From: Archivesica marissinica
Lineage: Eukaryota > Mollusca > Bivalvia > Venerida > Vesicomyidae
Assembly (NCBI GenBank): GCA_014843695.1
Contig: CM026404.1
Location: 85,714,712-85,778,711 of the forward strand
Direction of reading: 5' to 3'
Length of the DNA stretch: 64,000 nucleotides
Shown here: positions 20,973 to 31,649 of the stretch, piece after piece
How positions within the stretch are numbered: the first letter of the stretch is position 1
How the letters are laid out: every line of letters starts with the position of its first letter
Translations under genes and position numbers: made by a program
Notes under the pieces: generated by a model
What the model was told of the DNA's origin: nothing
The model's database searches: none
What the model saw: only the letters and a program-made list of their open reading frames with translations

Positions 20973-21561
20973 TGCATGTATAAATGTGAAGCGTGTAGAA
21001 ATGTGAAGGATAGCTAGCTCATTTGAATATAATATGTTTAGTTTGAATTATTGTGTATAAATGTGAAACTTGGCTATTCTATTTCAGATATATTGATTGT
21101 GGTTTTGAAGCTGTTATCTTGAGACAAGATTTATTAGACATTCAGATATAACTATATATATTATAATGTAACAGCTGTTTTAGTAGGTCATCAATTAACT
21201 GCTGCCTATAGCATTTTTATGTGATCTGCTGAAGGTTTTCTACTGTACTGGGCTGAATTAGAAACTGTATACGGTACTTAAACAACTTAATTGATCCTTA
21301 GATTAAGTATTAATGTTAACAGATCAGAACTTTTTGTCATGTTTGCACATTTTTCCCAGCTATGCACAATAGGATCTAAAAATACATGAGTGGTGATTAT
21401 TTTATGAAATTGGTGAGGTTTAGAGAAAAATTTCAAAATGCGTTTCATAAAATATGGTATGAAATTACCACAAGTATAAGATACTTTTTTATCGCATTAC
21501 CATATAACATTCATTATAATCATATTGTTTCGACTTTAATTTTGGCACCAAGTGTCAGCGT
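20973..21561. other. No gene seen
   Basis: About 590 bp of AT-rich unique sequence. No exon, RNA gene or transposon end was recognised. Confidence 0.5.
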
Positions 21562-22092
21562 AAATTGTCATGACATCACTAAATTGTCATAATGTCACTA
21601 AATTGTCATGACATCACTAAATTGTCATGATGTCACTAAATTGTCATGACATCACTAAATTGTCGTGGTGTCACTAAATTGTCATGACATCACTAAATTG
21701 TCGTGACATCACTAAATTGTCATGATGTCACTAAATTGTCATGACATCACTAAATTGTCATGACGTCACTAAATTGTCATGACATCACTAAATTGTCATG
21801 ATGTCACTAAATTGTCATGACATCACTAAATTGTCATGACGTCACTAAATTGTCATGACATCACTAAATTGTCATGATGTCACTAAATTGTCATGACGTC
21901 ACTAAATTGTCATGACGTCACTAAATTGTCATGACGTCACTAAATTGTCATGATGTCACTAAATTGTCATGACGTCACTAAATTGTCATGACATCACTAA
22001 ATTGTCATGACGTCACTAAATTGTCATGACGTCACTAAGTTGTCATGACATCACTAAGTTGTCATGACATCACTAAATTATCATGACATCAT
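21562..22092. repeat. 19-bp tandem array L, ~28 copies, contains CRE palindromes
   Basis: Unit GACATCACTAAATTGTCAT, alternating with GATGTC and GACGTC variants. At least eight units read TGACGTCA, the palindromic CREB/ATF site; the others are one base away. Confidence 0.95.
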
Positions 22093-22510
22093 TACGCAAA
22101 GCAGCGCTATAATTATGTCGAGACTTCTGTTAAATCTTCGTTTGTCTTACCATTAACGCTATGTACCAATGACGTTTCTTCTTTATGATATTTGTAATAC
22201 ATTATAACGCCCGATGCACAGCAAATTGCAAGAATTCAAGTAGAAATATGCATAATTTAAAGTTGAAATTTACAAATTATAAGGATTATTCTTTCAACCA
22301 ATCAGAATACTTCCAGGTTGTATTAAAACGTGTGCACATATCAGAAAATATGTGATGGCTGTATTACACTGAATGTGATGGCTGTATTACACTGAATACA
22401 AGCACAAGTATGTAATAAATGTATATATATAAAAACACATGAAATTTATCAACGGAAATATATGCTGATGATGGTGGCTTGACCTGCTATATTAGATGCT
22501 CTCACTGGAA
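22093..22510. other. No gene seen
   Basis: AT-rich spacer with a short duplication (TGTGATGGCTGTATTACACT, about 22350 and 22375). Confidence 0.5.
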
Positions 22511-22789
22511 GATTCATGCAAATATGACCTCGCAAATTCATGCAAATATGACCTTGGAAATTCATGCAAATATGACCTCGCAAATTCATGCAAATATGAC
22601 CATGCAAATTAATTCAAATATGACCTTGGAAATTCATGCAAATATGACCTTGGAAATGTATTCAAATATGACCTTGCAAATTCATGCAAATATGACCTTG
22701 CAAATTCATGCAAATATGACCTTGCAAATTCATGCAAATATGACCTTGCAAATTCATGCAAATATGACCTTGCAAATTCATACAAATAT
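22511..22789. repeat. 24-bp tandem array M, ~12 copies, octamer-like
   Basis: Unit AAATTCATGCAAATATGACC then TTGC. About ten units contain ATGCAAAT, identical to the POU-domain octamer. Confidence 0.92.
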
Positions 22790-22927
22790 TCAACAACCAT
22801 TTATAGAAGCTGTACACATTTCCAGAATCAATTCAATGGACTAATAATAGTGAGCTATGGGTAAGTTAGAGGCTAAGATTGATATTTCCCCATCAGTAGC
22901 TATGTGCTTCATATATATACTTCATGC

Positions 22928-22971
22928 GCAGACTCTGTTAGATGAGTACGCAGACTCTGTTAGATGAGTAC
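22928..22971. repeat. 22-bp duplication
   Basis: GCAGACTCTGTTAGATGAGT plus AC, present twice in a row. Confidence 0.85.
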
Positions 22972-23037
22972 GTGCACACTCAACCAGATGTCTAAGTGGT
23001 CGATCACCCTGTGTTTTATACTATTTGGAGCGAATAT

Positions 23038-23615
23038 TTAAAGCAGCATTACATCGTATGAAATAAAAGATATTTGAAAAATTCAATTTTTACGTATGGG
23101 TAGCAATGCCGCTACACATTCTAACATTATACTTTGTATGCTTATGTTCATTTGGTAAACAGTGTTTTTTTGCGATAAAACAAACTAGAAACCGAAAGTA
23201 GGACTTTCCGAGTCGATCGGTCACACACTTGTTTATAATCAGAACCCATCGTCCGCACTTGTTTACATTCGGAATGCATCGTCCCCATTTGTCCCACGTT
23301 GTTGATTCATACCTCTGTTAGCTAAGTCTTTTAGGGACATTTCTACATCCCCGCGAGGGGTTCGACATTAGAGGAAGATAGATAGATAGTCTTTCATGTT
23401 CAACATATATACGTTGTTTTCTACATCCTCTGTTGTTTCACGCATGCGCGCTGTCCATGTTTAAAGTTTGTGTGTTGATAAACAAATTCGCGTATACGAC
23501 AGTTTAAATTTATTGGAATTTTATCGTTTCTGAGCGACTATTTAGATTTTTGTAAACACATTAGTATTTATATTTTACCCAAAACATCCTTTATTACGAT
23601 GTAATGCTGCTTTAA
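23038..23615. mobile_element. TTAA-flanked non-autonomous transposon with perfect 17-bp TIRs
   Basis: TTAA at 23038-23041 and 23612-23615. AGCAGCATTACATCGTA (23042-23058) and TACGATGTAATGCTGCT (23595-23611) are exact inverse complements. The 570-bp interior has no substantial ORF. A SINE E tail (about 23320-23400) lies inside, suggesting nested insertion. Confidence 0.75.
23320..23400 (+). mobile_element. SINE family E, 3' fragment
   Basis: GGGACATTTCTACATCCCCG and AGGGGTTCGACATTAGAGGA correspond to the tail of the copy at 24893. It ends in GATA repeats. Confidence 0.5.
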
Positions 23616-23809
23616 TATAATGAGTATTTTCATATTGTAATTTACTGCATGCATTTTATTCGGCATGATTATCCTGCCATTTACGTATTTGTACACAGAT
23701 CTGTAATAGTATCAAGATTAATAAGATGATATGAATATGAATATTATATGGTTATTAGTTTGCTCCAAATATTGAAAAACACCAGGTGACCGATTAGGTA
23801 TTTTGTGGA

Positions 23810-23899
23810 TACAGTAAAACCCCTCTAATCCAGACTTCTTCCGGACCAGGCAAGAGGTCTGGTTTAGATTGTGTTCCGGATTAGAGTGTTTTTTATATT
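23810..23899. mobile_element. Palindromic MITE M6
   Basis: TACAGTAAAACCCCTCTAAT at the left. TCCGGATTAGAGTGTTTTTT at the right is its inverse. GGACCAGG/TCTGGT pairing lies inside. Confidence 0.55.
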
Positions 23900-24292
23900 T
23901 AATATTAATATTTAAAAATATGTATGACATACTATGATGTTACAGTATAACGTGTGTGAACACGGAAATAAAACAAACATAATAATTATACGCTTGTATA
24001 GAAAAGAGACATGTACGTGTTGTCATGAACTGTATAATTATGCACTTCTCTGCGAGTGCCTGTAAGTATACCAAACAACAATTAAATTGTAAACTATTAT
24101 GCCATGAAATGTTTGTGTATATTATTTAGAAAGGAGAGGACAATCATAAGCTATACAGCTTTCTGTCCAATTCCTTATATCAGTTGTTGTAAATAATCAT
24201 GTATTGACAGAAAATAAATATGTTTAAACTAAAAATTAATTTCAACTTTCATTTCGGCTATGTTAGGGTTAACATCATTTAGGAGGTCTTCC
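23900..24292. other. No gene seen
   Basis: AT-rich unique spacer. No exon recognised. Confidence 0.5.
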
Positions 24293-24537
24293 TTAACCCT
24301 TTCAACACCACAGACCTCTAAATAGGCTTACAAAAAGTGTAGATCCAGATGAGCCGGCTCGTGACGAGCCGTCTCATCAGGATCTGCACTTTTTGCCAGT
24401 GATATGACTATTTTTAGACATAATTACCCATTTTGATAAATGAACTTGTCCAAATGTGATTTTCTGATTCATTTATTGGTTTATGAATATCATGGACCAG
24501 TCCATGTGAGTGAGTTACTTGGTGTTGAATGGGTTAA
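24293..24537. mobile_element. TTAA MITE, family M3, full copy
   Basis: TTAA at both ends (24293, 24534). The best foldback of the family: GATCCAGATGAGCCGGCTCG and CGAGCCGTCTCATCAGGATC face each other around GTGA. Confidence 0.82.
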
Positions 24538-24892
24538 ATACACCTTTATTGTGAGCTTTTGCAAAGTATCAGATTTATTGATTTATTTTAGTTTGACCTG
24601 TTAGGTTAACATATTCCTACGCTTACACTATATACATGTACGCTTAAATTCATACGCCACAAATTGTTCAAAGCTTAAATATTGTAACCAAATCATTTTT
24701 AATCAGAATGAACAATTTTGTTCAGTGGAGAAACTGAAAACAACAATTTTAAATGTACTCATTACTCTATTATTTAAATGGTTAATACCAACATCCAGTC
24801 GTGTTTCCCGAGTGGAACACAAAATTACAATCAAGATCAATCAATATTATCACAAACTTACACTTTACAGCAAATTGATAAATTGAAACACA
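24538..24892. other. No gene seen
   Basis: AT-rich spacer upstream of a SINE E copy. No exon was recognised. Confidence 0.5.
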
Positions 24893-25110
24893 TGCGTCCG
24901 TGGTCCAGTGGTAGAGCGTCGGATTTGGAATCGAACGGTCCCGGGTTCGATACTCGGTCAGGCCACGTATGTAGTGTTATTGAGCAAGGCACCTCATACA
25001 CATTGCTTAGTACTGGTTAATCGATTAGGTCGGCTAAGCCTGCCCAGGAAAAATGTCTAGGTCCCTGAGAGGGGTTTGACATTAATGGAACATACATACA
25101 TACATACAAT
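24893..25110 (+). mobile_element. SINE family E, full copy
   Basis: tRNA-like head: A box TGGTCCAGTGGTAGAGCGTC, loop TTTGGAA and B box CCGGGTTCGATACTCGG. The body has GAGCAAGGCACCTCATACAC and CTTAGTACTGGTTAATCG. The tail is a CATA microsatellite. Confidence 0.75.
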
Positions 25111-25222
25111 GTCAACTACCCACCACTACGAAGGTAAACAATGGAATGTTGTCACGATTATGACAATACACACTGATTACATTCTTTTCTTTCATAATTG
25201 GCACATCTGGTTTAACCCTTTC

Positions 25223-25680
25223 CTTCATAGAGATTTAGGTTAATATACTATTTCAGGGATCATTCTAGAGGGCGATGTGGGCGAAATTGTCGCCCTAGGG
25301 ACCCTGACTTCGCCCTCTGGGGGCCCCACTTCTCCCTAGTAAGATATACTGGCCCATTATAAAGCACTCCTTCTATTCAAATGTTGTATTTAATGGTTGT
25401 ACTGTGCATTTTAAACCTATTTTGCAGAAGTATATTAAAGAACACCATTTAAGGAAGCAATCACGGGCTTTCTCACTTTTCCCAAACATTCTGACCTAGC
25501 ATGAACCCTGCTATTTCATAGATATTTAGGTTAATATACTATTTCATAGAGATTTAGGTTAATATACTATTTCATAGAGATTTAGGTTAATATACTATTT
25601 CATCGAAATTTAGGTTAATATACTATTTCATAGAGATTTAGGTTAATATACTATTTCATAGAGATTTAGGTTCAAAATAT
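25223..25680. repeat. 28-bp tandem array O, ~7 copies, split by an M5 MITE
   Basis: Unit CTATTTCATAGAGATTTAGG then TTAATATA. One unit lies before the MITE (25223-25253) and about six after it (25511-25680). A related reversed unit occurs at 9827-9862. Confidence 0.85.
25254..25510. mobile_element. CAGGG-ended MITE M5 inserted in array O
   Basis: Ends CAGGGATCATTC and GCATGAACCCTG. CTATTT occurs directly on both sides (25248-25253 and 25511-25516), but because the host is a tandem repeat with that sequence, the target duplication cannot be separated from the array period. Confidence 0.7.
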
Positions 25681-25803
25681 TACGAAATTTCGTCTGGAAT
25701 AGAGGAGTTTCAGATTAAATTTTTTTTTTTAAATACAAGGGGAAATTTGGGACCGGAGAAAATGTCCGATTTGGAGGGTTCGAGATTAGAGGGATTTTAC
25801 TGT
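25680..25803. mobile_element. Palindromic MITE M6, diverged
   Basis: GGAATAGAGGAGTTTCAGAT at the left. TTAGAGGGATTTTACTGTAT at the right retains the ACTGTA terminus. Followed by a TA microsatellite. Confidence 0.45.
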
Positions 25804-26094
25804 ATATATATATATATATTATACCATGCAGCATGTGATAGCTTCTGTATTTATATATGAATAATTGATCTCTCATATTACAAACACTTTAGACTTGCTC
25901 TTTTGTGAATAGTTAAAGTTATATTTTGGATCACAACAAGATTTAAATGTTTGTCAATATAAGACAACATGCATCTACATATTAACAAGTTAATATTTGG
26001 ACTTTAAATTTACGCCAATAAATTTACGCTAACTAATGTGATGCACCTGATTTCTGTGCAGACATTGAACATTGAGTCGTAATAAAGTGTGGCT

Positions 26095-26338
26095 TTAACC
26101 CTTTCAACACCACAGACCTCTAAATTGGCTTACAAAAAAGTGTAGATCCAGATGAGGCGGCTCGTGACGAGCCGTCTCATCAGGATCTGCACTTTTTTCA
26201 AGTAATATAACTATTTTTAGAAAAACAATTACCCATTTTGATAAATGAACTGATCCAAATGTAATTTTGTTATTAATTTATTGGTCTAAAAATATCATGG
26301 ACCAGTCCATGTCAGTTACTTGGTGTTGAATGGGTTAA
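26095..26338. mobile_element. TTAA MITE, family M3, abutting an M4 element
   Basis: TTAA 26095-26098 at the left. The right TTAA (26335-26338) is shared with the next element. The central foldback is intact. Confidence 0.8.
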
Positions 26339-26458
26339 TTCTTTGCCTACTAGCTTTTGAAAATGACAGTCATGAAATTGTGTTGTAACGAATTATCGGC
26401 TGCTACAATTATTTGAACTATTTATAGCTTTTACTTTACCTAGCATACAGAGACTTAA
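26335..26458. mobile_element. TTAA MITE, family M4, short copy
   Basis: Left TTAATTCTTTGCCTACTAGC and right TACCTAGCATACAGAGACTT with AA. Imperfect inverted ends of the TCTTTGCATGCTRG type. The interior TCGGCTGCTACAATTATTTG matches the copy at 8183. Confidence 0.65.
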
Positions 26459-26678
26459 CATAAAAGGTGAAATTCATAAAAACTATTTATAAACACCAAC
26501 AGGAAGAACCTATTCCTTAGAGATGGAACATTTGAACATTTATTTTAGACAATTTTAGGAAATAGTACATAATTTTGTATACTGTTATTGTTATACAGTA
26601 GGCTTTTAATGGACACTAAGTGGATAAATAAATATGAAGGTAAGACCGTATCAACTGATATCCTTTCCCGTTAATTTG

Positions 26679-26750
26679 TGGAAGTCGTGATAGAGCCGTG
26701 GTAGTGGATTCACTTCAGGTGCAAAAGGCCTGAATTTTGAGCCCAGCAGC
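26679..26750 (+). mobile_element. SINE family C head fragment
   Basis: GTGGAAGTCGTGATAGAGCC, then TTCACTTCAGGTGCAAAAGG and a degenerate B box. It is cut off where array P begins. Confidence 0.6.
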
Positions 26751-27352
26751 GAACAATTGGATTCAAATGACATTTTCTCATGAACCAATCAAGTAGAAAT
26801 GTTTCCATCCGGCGTTCATGAACAATTGGATTCAAATGACTTCCTTTCATGACCAATCAAGTAGAAATGTTTCCACCCGGCGTCCATGAACAATTGGATT
26901 CAAATGACTTCCTTTCATGACCAATCAAGTAGAAATGTTTCCATCCGGCGTTCATGAACAATTGGATTCAAATAACTTCTTCTCATGAACCAATCAAGTA
27001 GAAATGTTTCCATCCGGCGTTCATGAACAATTGGATTCAAATGACTTCCTTTCATGACCAATCAAGTAGAAATGTTTCCATCCGGCGTCCATGAACAATT
27101 GGATTCAAATAACTTCTTCTCATGAACCAATCGAGTAGAAATGTTTCCACCCGGCGTCCATGAACAATTGGATTCAAATGACTTCCTTTCATGACCAATC
27201 AAGTAGAAATGTTTCCACCCGGCGTCCATGAACAATTGGATTCAAATGACTTCCTTTCATGACCAATCAAGTAGAAATGTTTCCACCCGGCGTCCATGAA
27301 CAATTGGATTCAAATAACTTCTTCTCATGAACCAATCAAGTAGAAATGTTTT
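26751..27352. repeat. ~68-bp tandem array P, ~9 copies
   Basis: Unit parts: GAACAATTGGATTCAAATGA, CTTCCTTTCATGACCAATCA, AGTAGAAATGTTTCCACCCG and GCGTCCAT. Two variants alternate (CTTCTTCTCATGAACCAAT and CTTCCTTTCATGACCAAT). Confidence 0.92.
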
Positions 27353-27588
27353 CACATTTGGTTCGTAATTTCCTTACAACGTCACATACCAATTTTGTTC
27401 AAATGAGGTCATTAGGTTCAAAACTAGGTCACTAGGTGACGGTCAAGGAAAAACGATAAAGAATATCATAAACCAATAGTTGGAATGTTGCCAAATAAGG
27501 GGCTCAGTGTTTATTTATTCTGTTAGAATGTGGTCAGTTGGGTCAAACACTAGGACTTTAATGGTCAACTTGAAGCAAAAACCATTAC

Positions 27589-28313
27589 ATGACTTCTTCT
27601 CATCAACCAATTGTGACATTACTTCTTCTCATCAACCAATTGTGACATTACTTCTTCTCATCAACCAATTGTGACGTTACTTCTTCTCATCAACCAATTG
27701 TGACATTACTTCTTCTCATCAACCAATTGTGACATTACTTCTTCTCATCAACCAATTGTGACATTACTTCTTCTCATCAACCAATTGTGACATTACTTCT
27801 TCTCATCAACCAATTGTGACATTACTTCTTCTCATCAACCAATTGTGACGTTACTTCTTCTCATCAACCAATTGTGACATTACTTCTTCTCATCAACCAA
27901 TTGTGACATTACTTCTTCTCATCAACCAATTGTGACGTTACTTCTTCTCATCAACCAATTGTGACATTACTTCTTCTCATCAACCAATTGTGACATTACT
28001 TCTTCTCATCAACCAATTGTGACGTTGCTTCTTCTCATCAACCAATTGTGACATTACTTCTTCTCATCAACCAATTGTGACGTTACTTCTTCTCATCAAC
28101 CAATTGTGACATTACTTCTTCTCATCAACCAATTGTGACGTTACTTCTTCTCATCAACCAATTGTGACATTACTTCTTCTCATCAACCAATTGTGACATT
28201 ACTTCTTCTCATCAACCAATTGTGACATTACTTCTTCTCATCAACCAATTGTGACATTACTTCTTCTCATCAACCAATTGTGACATTACTTCTTCTCATC
28301 AACCAATTGTGAC
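27589..28313. repeat. 29-bp tandem array Q, 25 copies
   Basis: Unit CTTCTTCTCATCAACCAATT then GTGACATTA, highly uniform (only ATT/GTT differences). It shares the core CTTCTTCTCAT-AACCAAT with array P 240 bp upstream. Confidence 0.95.
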
Positions 28314-28517
28314 AATGTGGCTTAATTTGATCAGTACCGGTAGTATGTATAATTAAAGTAATAACTTGTAATGATAGTGAGGCAGATAGCTAACATTCTT
28401 GTGAAGACCCATTATGTGCTTAGTTAGTATGTTTTGCATACCAAGATATTCTAAGGAGCAGTTGATTCTAAATCATCATATTACTTACATGTACGTGCTT
28501 TGTCTGAAATTTTGTGT

Positions 28518-28762
28518 CCGCCTCCGTGGTCGAGTGGTTAAGGTCGCTGACTTGTATACCACTGTAACCTATCATCACTGATGGTCACGGGTTCGAGCCC
28601 CGCTCAGGCCGTGTCTCATTTATAAGAAAAAGTTGGCAGTTTCTTACGGAGGTTGGTGCACCCAAGTACTGGTTAACCGCTGGAGCATGCCCAGGAAAGG
28701 TGTTGTTAGGTAAGCTGTCCGCTGGCGATATAGCCCAAAATGGTGCTGATGCAGGCATAAAA
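28518..28762 (+). mobile_element. SINE family A copy
   Basis: Same A and B boxes and body as 1482-1739, with only a few differences (for example, GGAGCATGCCC). Confidence 0.8.
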
Positions 28763-29997
28763 CCCGAAATGTAACAGTAACTGAATTTTTGTCTGCGACA
28801 CTTTTGTCGCCAATTGAAGAAAAAAAATGGAGCCAATTTGAAAAAACTTGGAGCCAACTATTAAATTATTATTATTTGAAGCATGTGGAAAATGAATGAC
28901 CTGATTGTCGTCCATGTATATAAAAATCATATTTTCATAGTTTAATAATCCAACAAACATAGTATTACACGTAACTATGTACCGGTACATCCTACAGTCA
29001 TACTATCCACAACAAATTAAACCCCCATGTGTCAATAATATGAGCAAATACACAATATCAAAATGTCAGCTGTGTATCGGGGATCCCAAATTGCGTAGCA
29101 CCACATTAGCATGGAGAGTTCCGACAAGGGGACAGTCATGCTTTTAGTGTGAAGATGGGAATATTGTCTGTTTTCACGGTTTACAATTATTATTTGCAAA
29201 TTTCTTCTGTCTGTTCTTCTAATAGAGTGCTTATCATTAATCAATTAGTAGTGTAATTATGAGCAACGTGTCATTGCCTGCCTTTGTTAATTGGAGCCAA
29301 ATCATGACAACTGTTGGTCACCTCACCCCATGGTCTGTCTGCATGGGGCCATTCTTTTGTGTTTGAATCTTACTTGATTGAAAATTAAACAATGTGATTT
29401 AACTACAATTTATTGATTCTGTTAGATATAAACAAATTATGCAGAAAATAGAAGTGTCCGGATAATGGGCCCGACCAATCTTCTCTTGAATTTTAATTGG
29501 CATTTTAAGTTACCCCTTTTGGAGCCTCACTATCGGCATTTACCTGCGTTAATATTAGTTGTTTTGTGTTATTCGATATATGACGAGCGGACCTATTTAT
29601 TGATGTAAAACAAATGATGGTGCAGCATAAACGTTTAAAGTTATGATTGAATAACATTGTGGTTTGGACGGAAAAGAATTGCTGACCAGTAAAGTGGCTT
29701 TATTAGACTGGTGAAGTCGGAAATACTCCTTTCATGTGCATATTGATTACACCAGCAGCTGTTGTTTGAATGTAATTTTACACAGGATAAAGATGCGACT
29801 TTTACTTATAATTTATGCACATAACTTTATACGGACGTATGCATTCATACTATTGGTCATACAGGTTTAGTATAAGTTTGTGCACATTTTTATAAGACAA
29901 CATTTCACATGCTAGCTTTGCTCTCACTTCTATCTGAGTTGCTGTCAGTTCTCACTATTCTACATGGAGGAAGAAGTCACTTCTCCCTCAAATATTA
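28763..29997. other. No gene seen
   Basis: About 1.2 kb of unique AT-rich sequence, the longest non-repeat stretch in this part. No frame over 100 codons and no convincing exon. Confidence 0.5.
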
Positions 29998-30138
29998 GGC
30001 ATCCCCAATAGTAGGGCCACGTCAGTCCAGGCATTCTCAATAGTAGGGCCACGTCAGTCCAGGCATCCCCAATAGTAGGGCCACGTCAGTCCAGGCATCC
30101 CCAATAGTAGGGCCACGTCAGTCCAGGCATTCTCAATA
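29998..30138. repeat. 32-bp tandem array R, ~4.4 copies
   Basis: Unit AGGCATCCCCAATAGTAGGG then CCACGTCAGTCC, with starts at 29997, 30029 and 30061. Confidence 0.88.
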
Positions 30139-30877
30139 GGCTATGAAGTGTGTACAAGCAACCATAGCCTAGGCATTATACACAAGCTATAAAGTGTGTA
30201 CAAGCAACCATAGCCTAGGCATTATACACTAGCTATAAAGTGTGTACAAGCAACCATAGCCTAGGCATTATACACAAGCTATAAAGTGTGTACAAGCAAC
30301 CATAGCCTAGGCATTATACACAAGCTATAAAGTGTGTACAAACAACCATAGCCTAGGCATTATACACAAGCTATAAAGTGTGTACAAGCAACCATAGCCT
30401 AGGCATTATACACAAGCTATAAAGTGTGTACACGCAACCATAGCCTAGGCATTATACACAAGCTATAAAGTATGTACAAGCAACCATAGCCTAGGCATTA
30501 TACACAAGCTATAAAGTGTGTACAAGCAACCATAGCCTAGGCATTATACACAAGCTATAAAGTGTGTACAAGCATCAATAGCCTAGACATTATACACTAG
30601 CTATAAAGTGTGTACAAGCAACCATAGCCTAGGCATTATACACATGCTATAAAGTGTGTACAAGCAACCATAGCCTAGGCATTATACACAAGCTATAAAG
30701 TGTGTACAAGCAACCATAGCCTAGGCATTATACACAAGCTATAAAGTATGTACAAGCAACCATAGCCTAGGCATTATACACAAGCTATAAAGCATGTACA
30801 AGCAACCATAGCCTAGGCATTATACACAAGCTATAAAGTGTGTACACGCAACCATAGCCTAGGCATTATACACAAGC
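30139..30877. repeat. 46-bp tandem array S, 16 copies
   Basis: Unit parts: AAGCTATAAAGTGTGTACAA, GCAACCATAGCCTAGGCATT and ATACAC. It follows array R without a gap, the two sharing AGGCATT at the junction. Confidence 0.95.
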
Positions 30878-31014
30878 ATGCTGTGACGGCTATTTTCTCT
30901 TTAAATATCAAGAGTTTCATTGATTAAGTTTTGAAAATATTTGTTCAGGCGCTTCTCACAGGAGTCGATTCTCACAGGAGACATCCTGGTTCTTATTGAT
31001 GCACATGTATTTTA

Positions 31015-31285
31015 TGCAAACAGACGGATATGTAGTCCAGTGGTAACACGCTGGACTGGTAATCCAGGCATCGCAGGTTCGATCCCCCGTCTGACCCTAA
31101 TAAAATTAACAGTCTTTCAGATGGGACGTTAAACTGAGGTCTCGTGTCGGTGCTGTACACCGTGCACGTAAAAGAACCAGAGGAGATCCCTTGCACTATC
31201 CTCCAAAATCTAAAATAACTAATCTCTTCAGGAGGCATCGCTCATATGGGCAACCGGTAGCGACGATAAATAAACGTAAAAACAC
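31015..31285 (+). mobile_element. SINE family B copy
   Basis: Head TAGTCCAGTGGTAACACGCT with loop CTGGTAA and B box GCAGGTTCGATCCCCC (the best preserved). The body is as at 2086, with an internal deletion around the GACTCTGGAATGGG part. Confidence 0.8.
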
Positions 31286-31649
31286 ACCTTATGCAAACAA
31301 TGGTCTCTGTCCCCAATGCATAAACAGGTCAATAATAATGTGTCTTTTGATGTCAGAATTTGTATGAAATAGTATTTACACTTCTGTTGTCTGTCTGGCT
31401 ATTTGCAGATTGCATATTATTGTCCACTCCATAATTCTCAAGCTGTTGTGGGTTTGAGCAGGAGGTCAATTTTGAAATCACTTTGTACAACTGTTCACCA
31501 TCTGAGGACACTGTGCCACTTTCTGCCACTGTTGGGTCAAGGACATAATAATTATCATACGAGGTCAGATGTTATATTGACTGTGTTTCGTGTCATGCAG
31601 ATCCATAACAGCAGTTTATAATGTATACGATATTAAAAATAGCGAATAC
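31286..31649. other. No confident gene
   Basis: A frame of 72 codons (31403-31621) preceded by TTTGCAG was examined. It has no recognisable domain and no clear donor, so it is not called. Confidence 0.4.

Noticed and set aside
28585..28857. Reverse-strand ORFs sharing GFTPASAPFWAISP-type peptide (also near 1546 and 35423)
   Set aside because: They are the antisense reading of SINE A; the recurrence comes from the transposon, not from a protein family.
31403..31621. 72-codon frame after TTTGCAG as a possible exon
   Set aside because: No recognisable domain, no convincing donor, and a simple composition of the peptide. Insufficient support.
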